Shown here one piece after another: positions 24,558-30,976 of a stretch of 30,976 nt of DNA. The stretch spans positions 1 to 30,976 of the forward strand of contig DATJXG010000061.1 in assembly GCA_035500455.1 (NCBI GenBank), given 5' to 3'. The translations under genes were made by a program, and so were the position numbers. The stretch's first letter is position 1, and every line of letters begins with the position of its first letter. The stretch is from DATJXG01 sp035500455. Its GTDB lineage: Bacteria; Acidobacteriota; Terriglobia; Terriglobales; Acidobacteriaceae. A model generated the notes under the pieces. That model did no database searches, had not been told where the DNA came from, and saw nothing but the letters and a program-made list of their open reading frames with translations.

Positions 24558-26747
24558 CTACGGGCGAACTGCGATCAGGTCGGGATTGCACGTAAAGGTC
24601 CCCGTGGTCCCGGAAGCAGGGCCGCAAAGCCCCAAGGGAAATGAAATCTGCAGAATGTCTGATTGGGACTGGATGTCCACCAGATGAACCAGGCCGTCGC
24701 TGGCCGCCACATACATGAGGTTGCCATCTGGAGTGAGCGATGCGCGGATCGGAGACGCATTTCCCGCCAGAATGATCCCGGAAACCGAGCGGTTAGGAAT
24801 ATTGTAGGCCAGCACCAGCGGGCGCTCCGCTGTCAACACGTAGGCGTTTAAGCCATCGGGGGCCACGATAAATTGCGTGGCCGTGAAATTTCCCTGTCCC
24901 AGGTTTACTGAACTGACGCTGTTGGTGACGGCAGGGGGCGGGCATCCCTCGGCCGGTGGCGTCGTCGCCGGCGGCGAGGTCACCGTGATCGTGTCGATCC
25001 ACGGCGGATCCACCGCCAGCAGTTGGCCGCCATGAACCAGCGGCTGGATAAAAGTTGGCACGCCCGGAGTTGCGATCGGCGCTCCCGCCGAAGCGTTGGT
25101 ACAGGTAACCCAACTAGTGAGGCCGGGCGTGGTGGCGCCGCCGGCGACATAGGCGAATCCGCCCGACTGGAGAAAAGTCACGTCGGTCGCGGGGTTCTGG
25201 GTGGCGAGCAGAACCTGCTGCAGAGAATCCTGCGTGGAATAAACGTAAAGACTGCTGCCTGCCACGATGTAGGCTTTCAGGCTGTCGGGAGAAAAGTCGG
25301 CGGCGGTTGCGCCGCTGATCGGCAGGGAAATGCTGGTATTGCTCGCGGTAGTGAAAATGAATACGCGGTTGGGCGTATCCAGGATGTCGGAGACGACCAC
25401 TCGGGATCCGTCGGGAGAAACCGCCAGCACTTTTCCTGGCACCGAGTTGAACTGACTCACGGCTGGGGTGGAAGCGCTGAAATCGATCACCATCAGGCCC
25501 TTGCTGCCGAGCAGACTTTGGTCTGTTCCCATATACACCTTGGTGCCGTCGTGGCTGAACACCAGGGAGTCCGGAGTGGCGGGAAGGTTCGCACCGTCGG
25601 AGACCACATTGTTGGAGATGGCTATTGGCACTACCTTGCTGACGCAGTTGGTCGTGGTTCCGCAGCCTGTGCTGGCAACGTACACGGTGGTGGCGGTGCT
25701 GGTGGAAGTAGTAGCGGGAGCGACCGAGACGCCGATCGCCGTCTCCGGATAGATGGGAAGCGAGGGTTGAAAACCGATGTTGCAGCTGGGCGGCGTGCAG
25801 GACGCGGTGATGGAGGCGCCTCCTCCTGCGGTTTTCGCGCCGATGGAGCCGCTGATCTGCCCGGCGGTAGTACCTCCCGTCACCGAGACCAGGGAGGACT
25901 CGGATGTACTCCAGGTGAGAGGGATGCCGGTAATGGCCGTGTTGCTGGAGTCGGTCACGGTAGCCGTGACGGTAGCTGTCCCGTTGCTGCTGAGTGTAAA
26001 GTCGTTTCCCAGTCCCGCATTGACCGCCAGTTCGATGGCTTTGATCCGGCAGGTTTCAAACGTAACCGGCACGCTGTTGGCATTTCCCACCGAGGCGTAA
26101 AACGAGGTTGTGCCGGGGATCGCGGCCGTGACCTGCACCTGGTTAGGAAACAGGCTGGTGCTGGAGTTGCTTACCACTACAACATTGGTATTGAGGGAAG
26201 TCCAGGTGAATTTGCCCACTGTCGCCGTGATGTCGGTGCCGTTCCCGCTGAAGGCCGTGGCTTGATAAAGCTCGTTGGTGCCCCTGGACAGGCAAGCCGG
26301 AGCCGGCTGGCTGACCGGGCTGAGTTCGATGTGGTCGATATGCTGATGAACGTAAACCGTCGTCGGCGGGCTGGTGACGCCGCCGCCCGCGACGGCGGTT
26401 ATCTGCGCTACACCGGCCCCGCCTGGAGTGCAAATCTGCGGGGTGGCAAGCGAATCCCAGGTTCCTGCGCAAGCCTGTCCATTGGCGGCAACCGTGACTA
26501 CCGCGGTATTGCTGGAATTGAAAGTAATCGGAGTGGTGATGGCGGTACCGGAGGAGTTGTCGGCGGTGGCGGTGAATGTTTGCAAGGCGCCAATGTCCAT
26601 CGAGACCTGGTTGCCGGGGGACAGGCTGACAATGGTCGGAACCGGAGCCGGGGTTGTGGAAACGGCGCTGTTGCCGCCACTACAAGCGGTCCACCCCATC
26701 GCGAACACCGCAACTGCTACAGCCCCTACAGAAGCCAGCCTACCCAT
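24558..26747 (-). CDS. Probable lipoprotein with Ig-like repeats and a beta-propeller-like region
   Basis: A 729-residue exported protein. The N-terminus MGRLASVGAVAVAVFAMGWT leads to Cys22, a probable lipobox (WTAC, with an unusual -3 residue). Residues 35-345 hold bacterial Ig-like (Big-2 type) domains, recognisable by a repeated pattern of sentence-like units such as TFTATADNSSGTAI, FTWTSLNTNVVVVS and TATVTATVTDSSNTAITGIP. Residues 375-725 resemble a YncE/YVTN-type propeller (PDSLVFSHDGTKVYMGTD, AVSPDGSRVVVSD, SLTPDGNLMYVAASDGLVHL). This is a surface or secreted protein, perhaps for adhesion or binding; no enzyme motif is seen. The start is ATG 26747 with GGGGAGGA 4 nt upstream. It is divergent from the str operon. 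Confidence 0.85.
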   Translation of the reverse strand: MGRLASVGAVAVAVFAMGWTACSGGNSAVSTTPAPVPTIVSLSPGNQVSMDIGALQTFTATADNSSGTAITTPITFNSSNTAVVTVAANGQACAGTWDSLATPQICTPGGAGVAQITAVAGGGVTSPPTTVYVHQHIDHIELSPVSQPAPACLSRGTNELYQATAFSGNGTDITATVGKFTWTSLNTNVVVVSNSSTSLFPNQVQVTAAIPGTTSFYASVGNANSVPVTFETCRIKAIELAVNAGLGNDFTLSSNGTATVTATVTDSSNTAITGIPLTWSTSESSLVSVTGGTTAGQISGSIGAKTAGGGASITASCTPPSCNIGFQPSLPIYPETAIGVSVAPATTSTSTATTVYVASTGCGTTTNCVSKVVPIAISNNVVSDGANLPATPDSLVFSHDGTKVYMGTDQSLLGSKGLMVIDFSASTPAVSQFNSVPGKVLAVSPDGSRVVVSDILDTPNRVFIFTTASNTSISLPISGATAADFSPDSLKAYIVAGSSLYVYSTQDSLQQVLLATQNPATDVTFLQSGGFAYVAGGATTPGLTSWVTCTNASAGAPIATPGVPTFIQPLVHGGQLLAVDPPWIDTITVTSPPATTPPAEGCPPPAVTNSVSSVNLGQGNFTATQFIVAPDGLNAYVLTAERPLVLAYNIPNRSVSGIILAGNASPIRASLTPDGNLMYVAASDGLVHLVDIQSQSDILQISFPLGLCGPASGTTGTFTCNPDLIAVRP

Positions 26748-27499
26748 TCATCCTCCCCGTCCCGCGTTTACCACGGGACGAGCTTTGCGTTGTGCCGGAA
26801 ATTTCTCAGTGTAGAGGGAGCAGGTGTTTTCAGCAACCACCCCGGGCCGGCCTTCCATCGTGCGCCGTGGGGCCATGGGCGATGACGCTGCCGCAGTGCG
26901 CCCTGCGGACACCCGGAAATATGCAAGCCACCGGAGGAACGAGTACGGCCAACCCACCACACCTTTCTTGGTTCTGATGCCGCCACAAAGGGTTGACGAT
27001 GTGTGAGCCATGTTGCTATATTCAAAAGGTTCCGCGAGTTCAATCTGGCTTGCCTGTACCCGGCGGTTCTTTCTGTGCGCGCGTGGCGCGTCACGGGCCC
27101 CCGAAAAAGCAGCTGAGCACTAGAGAAACACGTCATCGGGAACGCAAGCAGTTTCCGAAGGCTTCCTCGCTGAAACGCCCTGCGCGAACTTCCTACTTGT
27201 AAGCGGGCCAGCTTGCCTGCCGTCTGGCAGCCGGTTCCAGGGAAGCTATGCAAGGCAAGGGTTTGCGAAACGGAGCGCCTCCTGTAAACGGCTTGGCGCC
27301 ACCGTCGTGAGCCTCCAGTCGGACGGAAAAATTGAAATCCCCCGCCCCGCAGTCGAGGCTGGGAGTATGGATGGCCAGCGCCATCCAGCCCGAAATCTGG
27401 AAAAGCGGAAGCGGCGTGATGTGTGCCCGGATGCGCATTTAGGATGCGGCATTCAGCAAGGGCGCAAAGCTCAGAACGCGGCTTCAGGAGCAGCCAAGA
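26748..27499. other. 752-nt divergent gap holding the str promoter and long rpsL leader
   Basis: I see no convincing protein gene here. 26748-26990 presumably carries the lipoprotein promoter on the minus strand. From about 27029 to 27499 the DNA would be transcribed as the rpsL leader. Within it are small stems, for example 27217-27230 (CTGCC-GTCT-GGCAG) and a perfect 7-bp stem with a CAGC tetraloop at 27369-27386 (GGATGGC/GCCATCC). No known riboswitch, tRNA or ncRNA was recognised. Confidence 0.5.
26993..27022 (+). promoter_or_regulatory. Sigma-70-type promoter of the str operon
   Basis: The -35 TTGACG (26993-26998) and -10 TATATT (27017-27022) are separated by 18 nt. Each matches consensus at five of six positions. 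Predicted transcription start is near 27029, about 470 nt before rpsL. Confidence 0.65.
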
Positions 27500-27871
27500 G
27501 TGCCTACTTTCAATCAGTTGGTGCGTGCTGGCCGCAAGCGGCCACGGTACAAGACGGCTAGTCCAGCGCTGCAGTCTTGCCCGCAAAAGCGTGGCGTGTG
27601 CACTCGCGTTTATACGCAAACGCCCAAGAAGCCCAACTCAGCGTTGCGGAAAGTGGCGCGTGTCAGACTCACAAACGGCATTGAAGTAACGACTTACATT
27701 CCCGGCGTCGGCCATAACCTGCAGGAGCACTCGATTGTGCTGATCCGCGGCGGCCGCGTGAAGGATCTGCCGGGCGTCCGCTACCACGTAATTCGCGGCA
27801 CCTTGGACGCGGTAGGCGTTGCCAACCGCAAGCAGGGGCGTTCGAAGTACGGCGCTAAACGGCCAAAGTAG
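27500..27871 (+). CDS. rpsL: 30S ribosomal protein S12
   Basis: A 123-residue S12 at the decoding centre of the 30S subunit. Conserved blocks are MPTFNQLVRAGR, CPQKRGVCTRVYT, TPKKPNSALRKVARVRL, YIPGVGHNLQEHS and GGRVKDLPGVRYHVIRG. The Lys residues in TPKKPNS and RVKDLPG that change in streptomycin-resistant mutants are the sensitive-type Lys. The start is GTG 27500 with AGGAG about 9 nt upstream. It is the first gene of the str operon rpsL-rpsG-fusA-tuf. Confidence 0.98.
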   Translation: MPTFNQLVRAGRKRPRYKTASPALQSCPQKRGVCTRVYTQTPKKPNSALRKVARVRLTNGIEVTTYIPGVGHNLQEHSIVLIRGGRVKDLPGVRYHVIRGTLDAVGVANRKQGRSKYGAKRPK

Positions 27872-27985
27872 TCGTCGGTCGTTAGTCGTTAGCAAAAGCG
27901 GTCTCGTATTCAAAGAGTTTTGAAGTTTGAGCTGAAAGCTGACGGCTGAGAGCCGACAGCTAGAAGCCAGGAGCCAGAAGCGGCA
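27871..27985. repeat. Heptad-phased element filling the rpsL-rpsG gap
   Basis: Block A, 27871-27891, is GTCGTCG, GTCGTTA and GTCGTTA, and its first base is the last base of the rpsL stop codon. Block B, 27930-27985, is eight units in perfect 7-nt phase: AGCTGAA, AGCTGAC, GGCTGAG, AGCCGAC, AGCTAGA, AGCCAGG, AGCCAGA and AGCGGCA. It ends on the base before the rpsG ATG. Two looser units (AGTTTTG, AAGTTTG) precede block B. The GGAG within block B is the only Shine-Dalgarno-like sequence before rpsG. Confidence 0.9.
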
Positions 27986-28456
27986 ATGCCAAGAAAAGGA
28001 CATATCGCCAAGCGGACGGTCGAGCCCGATCCGGTTTATGGATCGGACCTGGTAACCAAGTTCGTTAACTCCATGATGTGGCAGGGCAAGAAGAGCACCG
28101 CCGAGGGCATCTTTTACGAAGCCCTCAACCGCCTGCAGACCAAAGGGGGCGACGAACCACTGAAGCTCTTCAAGAAGGCGGTTGAGAACGCCAAGCCGCT
28201 GCTCGAAGTAAAGAGCCGCCGCGTGGGCGGCGCCAACTATCAGGTCCCGGTGGAAGTAAACCCCGACCGTCGCACGTCGCTGGCGATCCGCTGGCTGATC
28301 ACATATTCGCGCAGCCGTGCCGAGAAGGGCATGATCGACAAGCTGACCAACGAGTTGCTGGACGCGGCCAACGGAAAAGGCGCGGCCATCAAGAAGAAAG
28401 AAGATGTGCACCGCATGGCGGAAGCCAATAAGGCGTTTGCGCATTATCGGTGGTGA
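27986..28456 (+). CDS. rpsG: 30S ribosomal protein S7
   Basis: A 156-residue S7, a primary 16S rRNA binder that nucleates assembly of the 30S head. Conserved segments are MPRKGHIAKR, DPVYGSDLVTKFVNSMMWQG, ALKEA-type helix FYEALNRLQ, LEVKSRRVGGANYQVPVEV, RRTSLAIRWLITYSR, and the C-terminal KKKEDVHRMAEANKAFAHYRW. Length matches bacterial S7. The start is ATG 27986, where a heptad repeat runs directly into the start codon; the best Shine-Dalgarno candidate (GGAG) is about 12 nt away, longer than usual. Confidence 0.98.
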   Translation: MPRKGHIAKRTVEPDPVYGSDLVTKFVNSMMWQGKKSTAEGIFYEALNRLQTKGGDEPLKLFKKAVENAKPLLEVKSRRVGGANYQVPVEVNPDRRTSLAIRWLITYSRSRAEKGMIDKLTNELLDAANGKGAAIKKKEDVHRMAEANKAFAHYRW

Positions 28457-28463
28457 GGAGATT

Positions 28464-28562
28464 GAGTAATTGGGAAATTTGGAAATTGGGTAATTGAAAA
28501 GCGCGGCCAACGAAGGATTTTAAATTACCCAATTACTCAATTTCCCGATTACCAAATTTTAG
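28464..28562. repeat. Octad-phased inverted repeat in the rpsG-fusA gap
   Basis: The left arm 28464-28495 is four 8-nt units in perfect phase: GAGTAATT, GGGAAATT, TGGAAATT and GGGTAATT. The right arm 28523-28562 is five: AATTACCC, AATTACTC, AATTTCCC, GATTACCA and AATTTTAG. The arms are reverse complementary by word and separated by 27 nt. It starts 7 nt after the rpsG stop and ends 29 nt before fusA, so it would form a long stem in the operon mRNA. Confidence 0.9.
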
Positions 28563-28591
28563 AGAGAGCCCCAGAAAGTAGCAGAACTACA

Positions 28592-30682
28592 GTGCCCAGA
28601 ACCGTCCCATTAGAGCGTTGCAGGAATATCGGCATCATGGCCCACATCGATGCCGGTAAGACTACTACGACGGAGCGCATTCTTTTCTACACGGGAAGAA
28701 CGCATCGCATCGGAGAAGTCCACGAAGGCACTGCGACCATGGACTGGATGGAGCAGGAGCAGGAACGCGGCATCACCATCACCTCCGCCGCCACTACCTG
28801 CACCTGGCGCGACATCCGCATCAACATCATCGACACCCCCGGCCACGTGGACTTCACCGCCGAGGTGGAGCGCTCCCTGCGCGTGCTCGACGGCGCAGTC
28901 GCCGTATTCGACGCCGTGCACGGGGTGCAGCCGCAGTCGGAAAAAGTATGGCGCCAGGCCGATAAGTACGGCGTCCCGCGGATTTGCTTTATCAACAAGA
29001 TTGACAAGATGGGTGCTGATTTCGAGCACGCCGTCGATACCCTGCGCAAGCGCCTCAACGCCAAGCCAGTCGCGATTCAAATCCCCATCGGACAGGAAGC
29101 CAAGTTCGTCGGCGTCGTCGATCTCATCGAGATGAAAGCGATCGTGTGGAACGACGAAACCATGGGGGCGGAGTACGTTACCGAAGAGATTCCCGAGAAC
29201 CTGAAAAAGAAGGCGGAAGCCTTCCACGCACAACTGGTGGAAACTGTTGCCGAAAATGACGACGACATCCTGCACAAGTTTCTCGAAGGCGAGGCGATTT
29301 CGGCGGAGGAACTGAAGGCATCGCTGCGCCGGTCTACGATTGCGCTCAAAGTGTTCCCGGTCGTCGTGGGTACGGCGTTCAAGAACAAAGGCGTGCAACC
29401 GCTGCTGGATGCGGTGGTCGACTACCTCCCCTCGCCGCTCGATACTCCGGAAATTACCGGCCACAATCCCGACAAGAAAGAAGAAATCGTCACCCGCAAA
29501 GCTGACGACAAAGAGCCTTTCTCGGCGCTGGCTTTCAAAATTATGGCCGATCCGTTCGTCGGCCAGTTGACCTTCATTCGGGTGTACTCCGGGCAGCTGA
29601 AGTCGGGCGATTCCGTGCTCAACCCGCGCACCGGCAAGACGGAGCGCATCGGGCGCCTGCTGAAGATGCACGCCAACAAGCGCGAAGACATCAGCGAAAT
29701 TCTGGCGGGCGACATCTGCGCCGCGGTGGGCCTCAAGAACGTAAGCACCGGCGACACTATCTGCGACGAGCGCCATCCCATCGCGCTCGAATCCATCACT
29801 TTTGCGGTGCCTGTGATTTCGGTGGCGGTTGAGCCGAAGACCAAAGCCGACCAGGAAAAAATGGGCCTGGCGCTGGCCAAGTTGGCGCAGGAAGATCCCA
29901 CCTTCAAAGTTCATACCGACCCCGACTCCGGACAGACCATCATCAGCGGCATGGGCGAACTCCACCTGGAGATCATCGTCGATCGCATGATGCGCGAGTA
30001 CAAAGTCGAAGCCAACGTGGGCAAGCCGCAGGTGGCCTATCGCGAGACCATCCGCAGGCACGCCGAAGCCGAAGGCAAGTACATCCGCCAGACCGGCGGC
30101 CGCGGCCAGTACGGCCACGCGAAAATTTACCTCGACCCGCAACCGCCGGGCACGGGATATGAATTCGTTAACGACATCGTGGGCGGTTCGGTGCCCAAGG
30201 AATTCATCAAGCCGATCGATCAGGGCATTCGTGAAGCGCTCGAAGGCGGCATTCTGGCCGGCTATCCCATGGTGGACGTGAAGGCCACGCTCTACGACGG
30301 CAGCTATCACGACGTTGATTCGAACGAAATGGCGTTTAAGATCGCGGGTTCCATGGCGTTCAAGGAAGCCGCGCGCAAGGCGTCGCCGGTGCTGCTGGAG
30401 CCGGTGATGTCGGTGGAAGTCGTGACCCCGGAAGATTACGCGGGCGCGATCATGGGCGACCTGAGTTCGCGCCGCGGGCGGATCGAAGGCATGGAACACC
30501 GCGCCGGTTCCCAGGTGATCAAGGCCATCGTGCCGCTGGCTGAAATGTTCGGTTATGCCACGCACATGCGCTCTTCGACCCAGGGCCGAGCGGAATATTC
30601 CATGCACTTTGCGCGTTATGAGGAGGCTCCGCGCTCGGTCGCGGAGGAAATCATCGCGCGGGTGCAGGGCGCAGCGAAGTGA
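28592..30682 (+). CDS. fusA: Elongation factor G
   Basis: A 696-residue translocase GTPase. GTPase motifs are all present: AHIDAGKTT (17-25), RGITI in switch I, DTPGHVDFT (G3) and FINKIDKMGADF (G4). Domain II begins near FKIMADPFVGQLTF, and domains III-V include SGMGELHLEII, YRETIRRHAEAEGKY, RQTGGRGQYGHA and VVTPEDYAGAIMGDLSSRRG. Length and order are those of canonical EF-G. The start is GTG 28592 (MPRTVPLERCRNIGIMAHID) with no strong Shine-Dalgarno site. Third gene of the str operon. Confidence 0.98.
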   Translation: MPRTVPLERCRNIGIMAHIDAGKTTTTERILFYTGRTHRIGEVHEGTATMDWMEQEQERGITITSAATTCTWRDIRINIIDTPGHVDFTAEVERSLRVLDGAVAVFDAVHGVQPQSEKVWRQADKYGVPRICFINKIDKMGADFEHAVDTLRKRLNAKPVAIQIPIGQEAKFVGVVDLIEMKAIVWNDETMGAEYVTEEIPENLKKKAEAFHAQLVETVAENDDDILHKFLEGEAISAEELKASLRRSTIALKVFPVVVGTAFKNKGVQPLLDAVVDYLPSPLDTPEITGHNPDKKEEIVTRKADDKEPFSALAFKIMADPFVGQLTFIRVYSGQLKSGDSVLNPRTGKTERIGRLLKMHANKREDISEILAGDICAAVGLKNVSTGDTICDERHPIALESITFAVPVISVAVEPKTKADQEKMGLALAKLAQEDPTFKVHTDPDSGQTIISGMGELHLEIIVDRMMREYKVEANVGKPQVAYRETIRRHAEAEGKYIRQTGGRGQYGHAKIYLDPQPPGTGYEFVNDIVGGSVPKEFIKPIDQGIREALEGGILAGYPMVDVKATLYDGSYHDVDSNEMAFKIAGSMAFKEAARKASPVLLEPVMSVEVVTPEDYAGAIMGDLSSRRGRIEGMEHRAGSQVIKAIVPLAEMFGYATHMRSSTQGRAEYSMHFARYEEAPRSVAEEIIARVQGAAK

Positions 30683-30820
30683 CCGCGTTCTGCGGGCGTG
30701 AGCGAAGCGGGAACCCGCAGCGGTCATCCCGAGCATCGCGAGGGATCTGATTTCAGGAGTACAAGAGACGCGGACAAGAGCGCCCGCGCCACATAGGAAT
30801 GCCGGCGGCACGCCGGCGCT
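30681..30820. repeat. Palindromes in the fusA-tuf gap
   Basis: Three structures occupy most of the 153-nt gap. GACCG/CGGTC plus CTGCGGG/CCCGCAG form a stem at 30681-30725 that starts within the fusA stop codon. ATCCC/GGGAT at about 30725-30747 lies in a sequence resembling the common TCATCCCGAGC...GAGGGATCT repeat. GCCGGCG/CGCCGGC at 30801-30817 has a 3-nt loop. None has a U tract, so readthrough into tuf is expected. Confidence 0.6.
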
Positions 30821-30835
30821 ACAAAGGAAAGCGAA

Positions 30836-30976
30836 ATGGCGAAAGAGAAATTTGATCGCACCAAACCGCACTGCAACGTGGGCACCATCGGGCACATCGA
30901 CCATGGCAAGACCACGCTGACCGCGGCTATCACCAAGGTATTGCAGAAGCACAACCCCAAGATCGTCTTCCGCTCT
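30836..30976 (+). CDS. tuf: Elongation factor Tu, N-terminal part
   Basis: 47 codons are visible before the window ends. They read MAKEKFDRTKPHCNVGTIGH and continue with IDHGKTTLTAAITKVL, which contains the EF-Tu P-loop GHIDHGKTT at residues 19-27. EF-Tu delivers aminoacyl-tRNA to the ribosome. The start is ATG 30836 with AAAGGA about 7 nt upstream. Last visible gene of the str operon. Confidence 0.97.
   Translation, partial: MAKEKFDRTKPHCNVGTIGHIDHGKTTLTAAITKVLQKHNPKIVFRS

Noticed and set aside
25023..26885. 620-codon plus-strand ORF opposite the lipoprotein gene
   Set aside because: Gly/Arg-rich shadow; the minus strand shows a signal peptide, lipobox and Ig-like repeats.
26768..27619. 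283-codon minus-strand ORF across the str leader into rpsL
   Set aside because: It overlaps the start of rpsL in antisense and the lipoprotein upstream region, with no recognisable motifs.
28610..30952. 780-codon minus-strand ORF opposite fusA
   Set aside because: It is the antisense of fusA, His/Arg-rich, with no domain signature; a codon-usage shadow in GC-rich DNA.

Overview
The window reads as chromosomal DNA of a GC-rich Gram-negative soil bacterium, most likely an Acidobacteriota (Terriglobia-like) genome. The grounds are a 1254-residue TonB-dependent receptor with an N-terminal carboxypeptidase-regulatory-like domain and a terminal Phe, TPR proteins of the kind common in that phylum, and a str operon (rpsL-rpsG-fusA-tuf). 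This is family-level inference; no 16S gene is present. No phage, transposase, CRISPR array or tRNA gene was seen.

Layout. 1-6537 (minus strand): the start of a secreted, probable glycoside-hydrolase-like protein, a perfect 12-bp hairpin, the TonB receptor, and a secreted TPR protein. 6797-9053 (plus): a secreted repetitive beta-rich protein and a galactose-mutarotase-like protein. 9190-12513: two half-size EamA transporter genes (minus), an enolase-superfamily (mandelate racemase type) sugar-acid enzyme (plus) and a zinc alcohol dehydrogenase (minus). With the mutarotase these look like a loose sugar or sugar-acid uptake and oxidation neighbourhood. 12790-15156: a peptidase-MA-like TPR protein lacking its HExxH motif, then a cold-shock protein with a clear terminator. 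15579-20632: YihY-type membrane protein, a cyclase-family protein without its metal ligands, a DinB/YfiT protein, YdcF and TsaC/YrdC overlapping by 4 nt, and a SpoU/TrmH methyltransferase. 20790-26747: RarA, an unrecognised protein, a GAF-SpoIIE phosphatase and a lipoprotein with Ig-like and propeller-like parts. 26993-30976: str operon promoter, a leader of about 470 nt, rpsL, rpsG, fusA and the start of tuf.

The most striking non-gene feature is a set of intergenic elements built from short degenerate words in strict phase (7 nt, 8 nt, or a 9/11/10/10 series), mostly as two facing arms. They occupy eight gaps: 9068-9188, 12610-12726, 14691-14880, 17582-17633, 19639-19741, 20640-20777, 27871-27985 and 28464-28562. 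Two lie inside the str operon, and one fills the rpsL-rpsG gap from the last base of the stop codon to the next start codon. The fusA-tuf gap holds different palindromes. Cyanobacterial heptanucleotide STRR repeats are a known parallel. The use of several word vocabularies with different periods, placed exactly at gene boundaries, is the observation I consider most worth pursuing.

Other points of interest: the two EamA halves are contiguous in one frame with a single amber codon between them; two proteins (peptidase-MA-like and cyclase-like) look like enzymes that lost their metal sites; a TGTGA-N6-TCACA CRP-like site precedes the cyclase-like gene; and an orphan hairpin lies upstream of the cold-shock gene.
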